This document shows positions 26,801-39,994 of a DNA stretch of 64,000 nucleotides, one piece after another. The notes beneath the pieces were generated by a model that was not told the DNA's origin, searched no databases, and saw only the letters and a program-made list of their open reading frames with translations. How positions within the stretch are numbered: position 1 is the first letter of the stretch; each line of letters begins with the position of its first letter. The DNA lies in contig NC_092466.1 of assembly GCF_047495875.1 (NCBI RefSeq), positions 18,844,561 through 18,908,560 of the forward strand, given 5' to 3'. The stretch is from Pithys albifrons albifrons. Lineage: Eukaryota; Chordata; Aves; Passeriformes; Thamnophilidae. The position numbers were made by a program, and so were the translations under genes.

Positions 26801-28180
26801 TGAATTTCTAGCTTTCCTTGGAAGGGAATAACTGATCAACCATTGGAGCCTAGCCAGAAGAGGAAGAAGATATAAGACCTATTAAACATGCTTCATGTTC
26901 ATGGAGAAGGAAATGTGAAGATTGGTAACTGGTGAAATTTCTAGTCCATGAAAAGAAATGATTCATCATGAAGAAGAGCAATCAGTCTGAACACTGTTAT
27001 TCACTGCTCTGAGCTGCTCCTAGAAATTTTCCCCTCTGTGTCCACACTGAAAACAGGAAAAAACGACCAAGGGAAGCTGAAGGGAAGCAATCTTCACAGC
27101 CAGAGCACCATGTGGGCATTCCCAGGAACAAGTACAGATGCAGGTGCAGAATACTCTTCACCGTGATGCGCAGGCCACATCTGGAGACAGTGGTGTGAAA
27201 GGTATCACAGCTGGGACCTGAGATAAGACTATGCAGCCCCTCAGGCGCAGGCAGTTGGCCAGAGTTCAGCCCCAACAGCTGAGCTACAGAAAAGATCTGA
27301 GGTGCAGCTGAAACACTAGGACCTCTCATGAGAGCCTGCTATTCAAGTAATCCCAGGGCACAGAGAGAAAAAAGGTTTCCTAGCAAATTGGTTTACTGAG
27401 GTTTTAAACTGGAGATGGCAAGGATCCAATCTATATAGGGAAAATATGCAAGATTCCTGCCAAATAGAGGCTGAATTACAGTTACAGGCTGGAGCTCCAC
27501 TAACCTGCAATATATTAGACTGGAGGGGTTCAGGCAATACTGATGGGGCAGAAGTCTCCTGACTTGTGCAGCAGAGCTGGTCTTATACAAGTATCATTCC
27601 TGATGGAGAAAAACCTTTATTCCCTCTCATGTCTACAAAGCAGATGAATCCAGGATTTCCTGGTTAGACATTCTTCAATACAAGCAGAAATCTTAGAGCA
27701 AGACTAAAAGTCAAATCGGTTCTTAACTTCTTCCAGTAGTCTCCTGGGTTCTTCAGAGTTATTAGTCTTTATAAACATATGCTGCAATTCACTGGACTGA
27801 TTGCCCAAACATATATTAGCCATTTCAGTGCCTGCAGGCTTTCCTAAACAAAAGCCATGATCTGCTTCTGAATTGTAGTTCAGTCATTTGCACTATATTT
27901 ATGTTCTCAAATGAATGCCTCTAGCCCATTCTTTCTATTAAATGACTCTTGGCTTTCTATGTAACTGAGATGTAACTCTTTCAAAAGACCTTACTCATAG
28001 TCAGCATTGACTAGGGCTGCTCAGGACAGTTTTGCTGAGGTCATTTTTCCATCACAAGATGTCAATTAGAGTAAACACTCCCTCCCCCCCCAATAATCAC
28101 TAGTGATGATGAATTTTTCAACAATGTTTGAAACTTTTTTCTTTTTTTGCATTAAAAAAGGTGTTTTACTCTTCTCTGTT
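23851..28180. other. Unique non-coding sequence
   Basis: No gene or repeat recognised. Frames of 60-110 codons (for example 26113-26370 - and 26997-27329 -) have no domain. Near 26131-26160 a small imperfect repeat of the word ggataattagg appears. A run of eight C occurs at 28084-28091. Confidence 0.55.
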
Positions 28181-31100
28181 TTCAGTTATCTGCTGACATT
28201 CCTGTATCATTCAGTCTTCCAACTGGCATGTCATAACCTATTGTAGAAGTGTGATGGCAATTATATTTTAGGATGAAAAAAAAGGCTGTGTGTAGGAAGA
28301 TTAATCAAATGGGAAAGTGGACACAAACACAAAGTGGATTCATCAAGTGAGATGATATATGACATATGAGACAGCGCAGGATGTGATAGTTATGTAACAA
28401 TACCTGCTGTAATAGCCTTTTTTTATATAAATAAGGGCAGCTGCTACTCCACAATGATTAAAACATCCTGTCTTTTCTGGGTTATGTCTCCTACCATGTT
28501 AGTATATGCTAACATTTGGAACAAATAAGTACTCATAAACTGGGTGAGCAGCTATTGTTTAAAATATTTTAACAGGATTCCCAGTGAAGATTGGAAAGGC
28601 TACATCTCAAGAAATGATGTAAAATTAGTAAAGGTAACATAAGAATAAATACATATGAGAACTTTTTTTCTCAAAAAGGACATGTTTATGCATGCATAGA
28701 ATAGAACATTCAGTGGGCTTTTTTTCACTCTGGCTCAGAATGAAAGGAGATTTTCAGATTTTGCACTGGTGAAAAAAACTAGTAGTAGTCCCCTTACATA
28801 GAACTGCTGTGTTCATGTAGAAATGCAATGTTTTGTTGCTGCTTGATGACTGCTATCTTGTTTATGCATCCAAGGGAGTGTTGCAGCTCCCAGACTGAAG
28901 CAGACCTGTTGTATTCAAGATTTGTCCCCCATAACAGCCAGGACCTCTCTTTAGTACATAGGGTTCTTTAACCTTCTTTCTTTTTTTCAGGCTGAATGTT
29001 CCTTTCAAAATATATGTTATCAATACCCATGGATTTAAGTACTACTGTTATCCCTATAAATGTCCATTCTATTTCTGAGTTCTCTCCCTCAGTGACATTG
29101 TCGAGCAACAAATTGCACTATGAAAAATGCAACTAAAATTATGACTATGTCCTTTTGCTGGCTTTGAATTTGTTTCATTGAATTGCCATTAGGAGCCAAA
29201 GGGAGACATATTTCTCTGTTTCTCTTCCCCAACACTTTTATTGCTCATACAGTTTATCATGTATGTTCTACTTCTCTCCTTGAAAAAATTACATTCAAAA
29301 ATCTCGGAGATTTCTCTTCTAGTTCTTTTATGCTTATTGCCATTCTCCAGGCCCTGCAGCTAGAGGATGATTTCTGAGACAAGTAATCAGAAATGCACAT
29401 TAGAACTGGCTAGGAATTTGCTGTGTTTTCATCAGGATAAGAAAAATCATTTATGCTTTTGGTGAAAAACACATCCATTTTTAACATTTGGAACACCTGA
29501 AAAAGATGAATAGAGCTATATTTTATAATATAAGTTCAAAAATATTAATATTTCACATAGTAGACACATTATATCAATGTTTATAATCAAGATTAAACAT
29601 TCCCAGATGAACAAAATATAGTTTTCGGGAATTTAAGTAAAAAATTTTCTGGACAATCATTTTGGGATAAAAGTTTTACACTGAACCTGCTTGTCCATAC
29701 CACATTCATCTCAGCAAGTTCAGCAAACACCTTAGTGTTGAGACAGTCTAATGTACAGCAGTTAATTGTTATTAACTTATTAGGAAAAAAATGAGAGATT
29801 TTGGTCTGCCAGACACTTCAGGCAATGCAACTGATGTGTGGGCAAATGTATAATGAATTGCAGGAAGAAATCAAGGCCCTTAAGCTGTGAACCATCTAGT
29901 GTTCAAAGCTCCTACTAATTTTGGCAAGAGGTAATTTTGTCCATAGCCAAGCAATATTTGACCAAAATGTGCTATTTTAGGAGGTCAGACAACCCTTGTC
30001 AAGCTGATCTCCTTGAGCTGTCAGACCATTGGGGTTCTGCAGGTGTTATTAATGTTGAGAGCTTTTTGCTTGGACTAGCATGGAGAGATAGGGATGTCTC
30101 CTGGGAAGTTAAATGCCTGTTTTGCACATAATAAAAGATCCTTTAATACTGTCCCATGGAGATTCATCTTGTTTCTAATCTATCAAAACTAACTTGTGCC
30201 TCAGGGGCCTTTGGACCATTGCCCAACTTGCCCTGCCCATTTCTCAGAAAAAAAGCCAAGAAAGTTTGGCAGCATCATCATTTCATGAATGAAGCAGATT
30301 GATGTAAACAACGCTGTAAGTTTAATGGGGTCTATACTTGCAAGCATTAGTCCCTCCCTGACCCCATACTCTAGACTCCTGCTGACCTGGGGGTTAGGCT
30401 TGTCTGAAGATAACATGAGTTCTACACCACTCCCAGGATTTATTCAAGCATGTATTGACTTCCAGCCTGTCTGCCTAAAATATACAAGGGGAAGGACAGA
30501 TTGCTTTCTGCACCAAGTGCTGTCTCAAGGAAGTGTCTGCTGAGTTTTTGATTTTGGGCCAAGTTTCCTGCTGTCTAGCATTAAGGCTTTGGCAAGGCAG
30601 TCTGGGCCCTGTCACAAAGACAATCTATAAAAAAGGTTTTTCCTTGTCATCACACATAATTAAGGACAACATTTTAATCAGGCTGCTCCCACTTAATTGC
30701 AGTGCCTTGCGTTAGCTACCCTGGACCTGCTGTTTTAAATAGATCCAGTGCATTTGTCAGACTAGGTCAGGCTGGGAAGATGAAACCTCATTGGAAATAT
30801 GGAGAAGTCAATTATTTTGTAAGGAAGGAATGTACTCATATCATGGTATGCTACAGAATAACCACAGTTAAATGCAGGAGGGATTGATTGCTGTGGTACT
30901 GGAAGCAGTCAACTCTAAACTGTGGTGGCTTGCTGTGGTTTAAGAGGCCACATGGAGAGCTGAAGCTTTCAGATTCAAATCTTAGGACTGGGTGGGCAAT
31001 TTTGATTCACTGATGATTTTTTCTATTTAAATAATAAATTGAACAATGAAAAGAATTTTAGGTGACTCACACATGCAAAATATTCCCAAAAAATCAACCC

Positions 31101-32883
31101 CTGTTTTTCTTTAAAAAAGAAACCTAAGAACTCAACCAGGAGGGTTTCGACCATTCACAGCCCAACTGTTGCAAATACTTTTTGTCAAATTTTATTTTTA
31201 TTTTGCAGCATGCCTTGGAAGTCACCATTTTTAGACCATGTCAACTCAAGGTGTGGGAGGGAAAAACATCTTTTCACCTCATGGAGGCTTAAATACTGTT
31301 TGATACATATCTTGAAGGCTGAAGGATCCCAAAGAAGCACTCATGGAAAGGAAACTTGTGAAAGGAGACAATCCTTTCACTGCTGGGCCATGGTGATCCC
31401 CATAGCTGCGGATGCTGCGGTCTGTCACACAGCCCCATGCAGGATCATACACAGGTCCTGCTATCCTTTTGTCTTCATGCTCACCTTTCCATTCAGCTGC
31501 AAATTCTTGGCCAAAACAAACACACACGTAAAGTAATTTAAAAAATTCCCATCAGTGAACAGGAGGCAAGAGATATGTCCTTTCCTCTACGGCTGTGTTC
31601 TGGAATGCTCACCAGCACCTCTCTTCCTATGAGATGGGGGTGATGTGCTGGTGCACTCATACAGGTCTCCATGAAATGCTAAGGCTAGCCCTAGCTGTGT
31701 ACTTTCCCATAAGATTTATTCAGGCCTCAGCAGCCTTTTGGAGAGCTGGTGGGAAAGAGATACTAAGCTGGCCTGTGTGCTGCCTGGCTTGGCTAACAGT
31801 CCCCAGTGCAGTTCCAGGCCATGGACCTGTCTTATATGAGCTTGCCCTGAAAAGGCACACTGTGTCCAACATTATGGGACTTGAAGGAGTTTCAGAAATC
31901 CACTGACCTAGGATTCTTCATTCTCTCCTTGGTGGTCAGTTCAGGTTACTGAAGCCTGCCAGTGTTGCTGGTTTCTTGTAATGATTTTGGCCATCATCCA
32001 CTGGAAATCTCTTTCCTAATTCCTACCCCAAAGACAGATATTCACAGCAGGGGAATAAATAGCTGGATTGATCAGAAATAAGAAACTGGGAAGTAGCAGT
32101 GGAAATCCCCCTTTTGGCAACCACTCCATCTGTGGATAAATGCTGAATGAGAATTGTACAAAGGGGACATCACTGTTGCCAGCACTGGCCTCCACTGGGC
32201 ACTCTGTACTAGATCATATTTCAAGGCCATCAGTAAACACCATCCACTTTTCATCATGTCAAGTGCTTGACTGGACTAGAGAGGATTTACAGCTAGGCAA
32301 CATGGGAAGGATGAGCTGAGGACATGGTGTTCTTCTCATTCCAAGATGGGTTTCCAGGTTATCAATTTTATAGTCCAAGCCTTCTCAATCCCACATTCTC
32401 CTAATCCTTTACAGCACAACATCACCTGGTGGATGCATTTGTCTTTGCAATGAAACACAATGGAAACACATGCAAAAACTGTTACAGTATCTCAACAGCA
32501 GTGAAAACAACTCCCCACAGAATTGCCTCAGTAGAAGGAGTTGCAGGTGGGCCAGGAACTTCAAATGTCATGCCAGCTGTATCCTCAAAAGGACCTGACT
32601 TGGCTAAAAGTTTTGGATCTCAGTGGAAGAAACTTGCAGAAAATGCCGATGAACATTCAAAAATCCCAAGCATTAAAGTCACAATTAAAAAGGACATTTG
32701 ATTACCTGACTGTTGTGGATTACTGGACATTTCTCATTGCCATATGTGATACAACCGTTCACAAAATGCTGTTCTGCAAGTAAACATCTGTCTGCAGCAA
32801 AGGTAAGGCTGTGACAAAAGCCAAGTGCAGCAGGTCTCAGGTGTTAGCAATCTGTTAATCTCAATTAGTCACCAGGACATGGG
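28181..32883. other. Unique non-coding sequence
   Basis: AT-rich from 28240 to 29640, then mixed. A perfect 14-bp AT palindrome lies at 29540-29553. A good 3' splice-site-like string (ttttatttttattttgcag) ends at 31208, immediately before a 108-codon frame (31210-31536, +). The peptide has no recognised domain. At 32597-32641 one frame reads LKVLDLSGRNLQKMP, a single leucine-rich-repeat-like word in otherwise unrecognisable sequence. I do not call a gene. Confidence 0.5.
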
Positions 32884-33072
32884 ATGGGACTCCCGAGATC
32901 TGGATTCCCTTTCTGCTTTTGCTATTGTGTGCTGCATAATAACTGCGGGAAATCACTTATTTATCCATTTCTTGGTTTCCTTTTGTCTTCCTTAAGATGC
33001 TAAGCTTTTTCAGGAAGAGACCTGTATCTCATTTGCGACCTTTAGGTGCTACCAAAATAGAAAAATACAGCA
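32884..33072 (+). mobile_element. CORE-SINE-type remnant (composite, old)
   Basis: The order of words follows an amniote CORE-SINE/MIR-like element. The head is gggactcccgagatctggattcc (the 'gactcctgggttc' type, slightly diverged). The middle is gggaaatcacttatttatcc, then atttcttggtttcctttt. The tail is gctttttcaggaagagacct, then gacctttaggtgctaccaaa. The tail resembles the common reptile/bird ending 'agctctttggggcagggac...cctctaggtgctacc...aata'. It is about 190 bases and nearly full length for this type, but heavily mutated. It has no coding capacity. Family naming is uncertain; that it is an old SINE is more secure. Confidence 0.65.
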
Positions 33073-34606
33073 ATACCCGAACTCCTTTGAGACCTTGTTC
33101 TTGCTCTATTTGCAAGCAGTCACACCTCATCATGGCAGTGTGGGTAAGGTTTGGATAATGTGACACATCTTACATACTTCCTTTTGAGCAAAGTGTTTAA
33201 GAGACCTAGTATATTTATTTAATGAGATGCTAATTTACTGTACACATACTTTATGGCTCTGGACAAAGGTGCCTGCACTGAGAGTCATGGGAGATGTATT
33301 TGTGTAAATCACAGAAGGCAGGATTGTGACCTGGGTGGCCACTTTTCCAGAGGTCTCTGGGAATCTCAAAATACATCTTTTGCATTTCCTAACTTCTTGA
33401 ATAAGGAAAGCTTCCACAGGGCTGCCTCAGCTCCAGCCTCTGTTGAGGGTATGTGCCCATAGACACAAGTGATGAAATCAGCCATGTTCTGATGAGGGAC
33501 AGCTGCTCTGTCAGATCTCCCTTCTTGTGCATATCCCTTGCATTGTAGTCAGAATTCATTTTTGCCAGCCAGTAAACTGTGAGTAAAGATGACATCACTG
33601 GAGAGAAGCTCATAGCTGACACCACCAAATATGCTCCTGGTTTCTATAAAATGACTACACTAGAGAGCATAGGCTTATCCACTAATGCTGTGCCACCACT
33701 CTCCTGAACTATCAGAAGGTTTGGTGTTGTGTCATTTGCCCTGTATTGGCAACAGGAATTCCTTTTTTGTTTAATGAAACTATTGAGGAAAGAGGAGGAG
33801 TTTTATACCTACTGGTCCCAAGAAGGCCTCAATGGTTGTGATGGAGAGCAAAATCACAACACGAATATGCTGCTGAGCCACAAAACGCTGAGAGCATTGG
33901 CCTGGGTCAGCAAGTTTTACACTGCCATCCAGCTCTTCAAGCCAGCAGCTGATTTCTTGGCTCTGAAAAGCTTTAAGGGTATTCAATATATAACTATCTC
34001 TTCAGATTTGTTTTTCTAATGACAAGTCGAAATATGGTTTCAATTTTATAAAAAATAGTCCTGTTTATACAAGTGTTTGCAGTGGAGTTTTTATGGTCTT
34101 TTCCCAGTTGGATCAGACCATTACATTGCATTCTGCCAAAGTTTGTGCTGTGTGTGCTGCAGCCAACGCTGATGGGTGGCAAATGCACCTTACATTCAGT
34201 ACATCACTCTTCCTTTTTCTTCTTCATTATCACTGAGGGAAATAATTGAGGAAAAGCCAGGAAGACTCCTTAAGGCATGTTTCCAAGTAAGAACCTGGGA
34301 TGTGGCCAGGTAGCTTTCAGTAACATGACAGGGAGCCAGTTTCCCACAAACCATTTCAAGAATGTACCCTCCATCTTCACAGGCCCATTTCATCATAAAT
34401 ACTGAGGATTCACACACACACATAAAGAATAAAGCAGAAGAACACATGGCAAAGCAATCAAATATAAAATATGGGCATTCTTGAATTTCATTTTACCTCA
34501 GTGTTTTGGACTCTTCCCTTTAGACAATTCACTTGGTCAAATGCATACAGTGTTGAGTTATTATCATGGACAGACTCAGCCAGTGATCAACACAACACAT
34601 TGGTGT
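33073..34606. other. Unique non-coding sequence
   Basis: No gene recognised. A 96-codon frame at 33729-34019 (+) is overlapped by a 68-codon minus frame. A short (CA)6 run is at 34411-34422. Confidence 0.55.
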
Positions 34607-34684
34607 TTTCCTCTTCTTTCTGTTTTCCTTTCCTTTTTCTTTTTCCTTTATGCCTTTTTAATTTTATTTTTCCCCTTTTCCCAC
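34607..34684 (+). repeat. Polypyrimidine tract with mirror repeat
   Basis: About 78 bases made almost entirely of T and C on the + strand. Inside it, 34629-34638 and 34640-34649 are a perfect mirror pair (tttccttttt and tttttccttt) around a central C at 34639. Mirror-symmetric homopyrimidine tracts can form intramolecular triplex DNA under supercoiling. The frames crossing it (34471-34738) owe their length to the lack of stops in TC-rich sequence, not to coding. Confidence 0.8.
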
Positions 34685-34990
34685 TGGTCACTAGGATGGG
34701 GTTTTATTTACCCACCAGCTTGTGAAATGGGAATTTGAATTGGAGCTCATCAATTACTCCCTTCACTTCTCCAGTTCCCTTATCAGCAAACAAAAACAAA
34801 TCAGTGGAGTTAAGCACAGTGAGAGAGCCACTGAATGTGCAAGCAGTATTTTTGCTCAGACACTTGCATACAGGGCCATAAAAATGACATTTCTGTAAAT
34901 GGGAAAACTTTTGGATTCACCGAAACAGTCCCCATATCTGTGCACTACTGTAGTTCCCAGGTACTGAAAATGCTCTGTTCCAAGAAAATC

Positions 34991-36366
34991 AAAGAATATA
35001 TTTCAAACTGATATTGACAAATGCATTGTGGCCCATTTGTTTAATTAGAAAATAGTCTCCAAATATAGCCCAAAATTGCTGTCATAATCTAGTCATAAGT
35101 GATAATTTGCTCATCTCTTCTCTGTGGAATGTCAACATGAAACTGTACTGTGCTTTGAAAGTCAATAGGTTAGTTCCTTGGCACACACTCTCAAGCAAAT
35201 GATGCTTTAAATCCTATCAGCATCCCCCTCATGAAAATAGGAATATCAGTTTCTTAGTTGACTGGCCAAAGAGAAACACAAATCACATTCCAGTGCTTAT
35301 GATTATTTTTAGCTTTCCCACTATAAAATGTAAAACAATATTTTGTAGGATAATGTATTTTCTTTCATTTTTCCCTCTGAATTTCTCTATTATAATAATT
35401 TAATGAACTTTAGGGGCCAATAACAATTTCAAAAAAGTAAAAACCTGTATTTTAGGTTATGTTACTGCAAAATTTAATCCTTCTCAAGGTTTTCTTTCTT
35501 AAAATGTAGTTAATATATAAATTTGTACAGTTTTGGTCATCACAAATACATATTTTTCAGTGAAAATTGGTTTGCCTGAGATGATATACTTTGCTCAGCA
35601 TTCATGACATGGAGGAAGTAGAGAGAGTATTTTGAGCACTTAAAGATTTTCACATCAAAAGTACCGTTTCATTTAATTTTTTTCTAATAGTATATTCTCA
35701 GTTGCTCAAATTAATTTGTGGAATCAGTTCAGTGAAGCCACCAAAGATGAATTTAACCATGACTTAAGCATGCTCTGCTCACAATTTCAATCCATTTCTG
35801 TGTCTAAATAAACACAAAGCTCAGCAGCACAGCTTTGGTATCCACATTTCTTCGAGCCATAGCTCTCACTAAAATATATTACTCCCTATATAAATGACAA
35901 CAACTAGAATTTTTTAACCTCAGTCAAAATGCAAAAACAAAGCAGCAATCCCTTTTCCAGCCCTTACTCTGTTAGATTTATGATCAAAAATACGATGTGT
36001 CTCTCAACAGGGGCAGGTCACAGAATGGTCTGATCTAATATCAGAGCCTGTGAAAAAATGCATTGTTGTTTGGTTAACCAGTGTCACACAATTAGGCAAT
36101 CCTCAAAAATCAATTAGTTATACATTATAGCCAAAATGGCATGTTTTTCTAACTGTGGTGTATTTTATTTCCTCTTGCAATCCTGATAATAGTTCTAACC
36201 AAGATGTTTTTAAGTCCTATATGACTTAAAAATGATGGTTACTAAGAAAAGTTTTTCAAATCTGAAAATGACAGAGTTCCTACAACATCCAGAACAGCTT
36301 TAGAACAATTACTTTTGTGTGCTTTGGTCTGTTTTTTCAAAAGCTTTTAGGTCAGTTTGTCTTCTA
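34991..36366. promoter_or_regulatory. AT-rich block, candidate conserved non-coding element
   Basis: A long AT-rich block without open frames or recognised repeats. It is densest in homeodomain/POU/MEF2-like words at about 35030-35560 (ttaattag, taatttaatgaa, tatttttagc, aaacaatattttg). This resembles developmental enhancers in gene deserts, but conservation cannot be judged from one genome. It may simply be AT-rich desert. A 10-bp stem hairpin lies at 36207-36232. Confidence 0.22.
36207..36232. repeat. Short perfect inverted repeat
   Basis: Arms tttttaagtc (36207-36216) and gacttaaaaa (36223-36232) are perfect reverse complements around a 6-base loop. It is AT-rich, so modest in stability. 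It is not followed by a context that would make it a bacterial terminator, and in this animal DNA it is probably chance. Confidence 0.7.
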
Positions 36367-36403
36367 TTTTTTTTTCTTTTTTCTTTTTTTTCTTTTTTTT
36401 TTT
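36367..36403 (+). repeat. Interrupted poly-T tract
   Basis: The run pattern is T9 C T6 C T8 C T11, ending in taattt. On the minus strand it is an A-rich tract and could be the decayed tail of a retroposed sequence. I see no flanking target-site duplication or recognisable element body, so a simple slippage-derived repeat is the safer call. Confidence 0.8.
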
Positions 36404-36450
36404 AATTTAACTAAGATGCAGCTGTGAAAACTGGATTCTTCTTTTGAACT

Positions 36451-39400
36451 CCTGTATTTACGTTTGCTTCTGGCAGCCCTGAGGAAATGTGATTGTTTTA
36501 AAGCTTACTGCAGAGTTTAAAAGGTTTTAATATGGGAGGCCAAATGCAACATATTACAGAGTTCAGTGGAATTAGAGGTCCATACTGCCTCAGTCTTTGT
36601 CTGTGATGATCAGGTGAAGTGGGGGTGTATCTGCAGCATAGGTATGCTGGTGATTTCTAGTTATTAAGGCACCTAAATTTAAAGGTTAAGTAGTGAAATT
36701 GTTCTGAGCTTGTTTTGTTCAAGATGTACAAACTAATACACTGGTCAGTGTAATGCACAAAATGGGACTCCTGACACAGATAATCCTCACTGCAGAGTTG
36801 CCATTGCCACAGGGAAAACTGGTCACACTTGTGGGATAAAAATCAGAAACCACTGGCCCCAAGTAAGTCTGTCCCTGGGCAGAAGCAGTGAGTGTGTCAG
36901 CATGCCAGCTGGCTTCCTTTGGGGACTGGAGCACTCCTGTGGTTTTCTGTGTGTATCATGCATGGAGGTGGACTTTTAACCTCAACTAAAAGTCAAACCT
37001 TAAATCTTGGAGCAAGAAATAGTCTAGGTCGTAACCTCAATCCTAATCAAAGAAAGGTTTAAACTGATTTTTAATCTGCTAGTTAATGCAAATTAGCATC
37101 AATTCATTTAAAGACTATCACATCAAAATGAAAAGATTTCACTGGTGAACTAAAGGTCTGAGGTTTGCTCCCGAGAAATACTTAGGCACACCTCTTTATA
37201 GTACATATGTAAGTAGTTCTGCTACAATCAGTGAGACTACTCATCTAGTGGGAATGTCCCTTTGGTACACTGCTGGATCAAGATATTAAGTGATATATGG
37301 GGGGTGATAGGTTATATATTTCAGCCAACACAGATGGTGTTATGGGCAAACTCCTATTGTATTTTGATCACCAAAGCTTTGATCCTACTTCAGCTGCATC
37401 TGGAAATCAGAATTACTTGGCTTCATATGTGTGGGTCCAGGGACTACTCTGCAGTGAAGTGGTGGGAAAACACCACTGTAGAATCTACAGCTGCTGTCTC
37501 CAGAAGGAGAGTCCCTGGGAAGAATTTTCACAAAGCAATAGGCTGGTAATACAAGTGAAGAAGGGCAGGAAAATTTTATAAACATCTCTTCTGTAATGTT
37601 CAACTAATTAAATGACTATCTGTGTCCAGGTAAGTTTCCTCTTCTGCTTTGCTTTATCTCTAGGAGGAAGAGAGATTACTCTTTCATATTTTTTCTTTAA
37701 CCTGAGGGTACAAGCAAAATCTGATGGCCAAAACAAAATGAGTTGTTATGTTGCATCCTACAGCAAGAGGCTACTCTAAATACTTTGATTTTTTGTGGTT
37801 CTAGTTACAAGTGGTCCCAAAAGCATGGGATTTCATGGTGAGGAGCTCTGTCCTAATTAATCCCAACTTTATGTTCATGTTCTGAGATTCAACTCCATGA
37901 GCTTGTGAGAAGGTGATACGAGCCATGTCACCAAACAGGGTAAGTTGACTGTCACTTAAATAAAATTGTTTTCTATATGTTGATGTAAATCAACCAGATC
38001 CAGTGAGGACTCCCCAGTCTTTTCACCAGCATGACTTCATTAGATGTGTAAACTTTACAGAGAAAAGTTACTTTGGGTGAAATATACATAAAATTGTTTT
38101 CTTTTTTTTTAGGGTTCAAAGTGCTTCTATGGCTAAATTTTGATGCTGGGAGTGGGAAAAGTGCCCAATTGTGTCAGGATCCATTTTAAGTCTCCTCAGT
38201 ACAGCATGTGCCTGGCTTAGCTGGCCTGAGTGTCACTGAAGAAGAATGTGTGTGGGCCATGGACTGCTTTCATCAGCAATATTTGCTGATCACTCTAGTG
38301 CTTACAGTGGCAGGAGATCACAGCCCTGTTGCTTTTGGGGATATGTCAAGGAGCATTTGGGAGGTAACTGTACAGAACGACATGCTCTGGTGTGTGCAAG
38401 GTCAGAGGAGGAACGTGAGTTACTATCAGCCCCCTTTAATAAAAGAAAGCATATTTTCATTTTAAAAAGTAGTTGTTGTCCTAGGGAGGGAGGAAGGTGT
38501 GAGAAGCCATGGTCCTCTTTCTGAGCTCATTATGCCAAAGCATATCACCCTGGAACCATGAGCTCTCGATATGGCAGGACTCAGGCTGCATCATTTCAGA
38601 GGTTAAAATGCAATTTCTTTCTCCAGTGATAGTGAAGGACTGAGAAAAATCTCTGTAACATTCAACAGAAAATGGAGGGAACAATATTCCTCTTAAAGTA
38701 TCATAGAACTGAATCTACAGTCAGCATTAATACTTGAGAACCTGAGATATGAAAGACAGACATGAAGTTTATTTTCAAAATACCTTTTTCTTAAAAGACA
38801 TTTATTTACTTAGAATTTCCTAAATCTAAAAGGAAAAAAGGACACTAAACAGATAGGACAGCACCTCCACATCACATCTTCACTGTGTATCTCTCTCTCC
38901 CCATGAGGAGAGCTGCAGTCAGAGCAGTGGTGAAGTGCACCACAGACCACACCTGGGAATGTGAAGTTCTGAAGTTCTGAAGCTCAGACAGCTGCCTGGA
39001 TGTGTACATTTTTCTCACAAATGGTGGCTGTGCAGAGGTCCTGATCCTTCTTCTAAAGTGGGGTGACTTAAACCTTTGCCTCCTGGCCAGTATGCAAGAG
39101 GCCTGTTTGATCTCTTGTTTGTACATGGTTTCCACTCATCCCCTTCCAGAGAAACTTGCTGTCCTGTTGAAGAAAGCCCTCCCTCCCAAGACAGAGCACA
39201 GACCCTTGGTGGGTGATCCTCTGTACACATGTTTCTAGATAGCAAGTTTGCCAAAGATAAGTGCATGCTCCCTCCCTTCCCACTATGTGTTACGTTGGGG
39301 TTTTTGACTGCACTGCAAGTTCCTGTCACTGTTGGGGAGGAGGGATTGACAGAAGACAGAAGTTTCCATCTTGGATATATCATTGCTCTTCTCTTTAAAA

Positions 39401-39994
39401 TATGCAAACCAGTCACCTTAAACTAGACATGAGTCAGACATGAACACTTAAGATTCAGATTTTGACTGTCCTCTGGAGTCCAGACCTTTAGTTCAGGCTT
39501 GTTTGATAGTAAGGTTTGACCTGGAGTCAGGACACCCAGGGAGCATGCATCCCACCCCTGGCCAAACTTTGCTGTCTCGCTCTGGGTCAGTGGCTGGGAA
39601 ATGACTTGTGGGTCTCTTCCAAATCACTCATCATTTTTCAACACCTCCCTACTGGTTCTTGATATTCTCTTCCCTTCCTGCACTGAATGATCTCTTGAGT
39701 CCTCAAGATGTTCAGCATTTATGGTACATTATATGTTGTCAATTTCTTTTTATTTCTCTTAATTTTTCCTTCTCTCCTCATTAGCCTTTAATGTTTTACC
39801 CACCACTTATTTTCAGATTTGGGAGATACATTTTCATCAGCTGATCTGGGAGATAACAGAGAAACAAGACTTTCTTGATGTTATGCTTTAACTGTCAGTT
39901 ACTTAATTCCCTCAACTGATTCTAACTCGACACCCTGAGAACTCCAAATAATTTACCTTCCTCCTGTAGTGTCTCCCCTCCAGACACCCAAAGA
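36451..39994. other. Unique non-coding sequence
   Basis: No gene recognised. At 38101-38111 a T-run ends in ag like a 3' splice site, but no matching exon is clear. At 38963-38982 gaagttct is repeated about 2.5 times. A 133-codon minus frame (39015-39416) is overlapped by + strand frames and has no domain. Confidence 0.55.

Noticed and set aside
39515..39600. SINE-head-like string (gagtcaggacacccaggg)
   Set aside because: The expected middle and tail of the element are not found.
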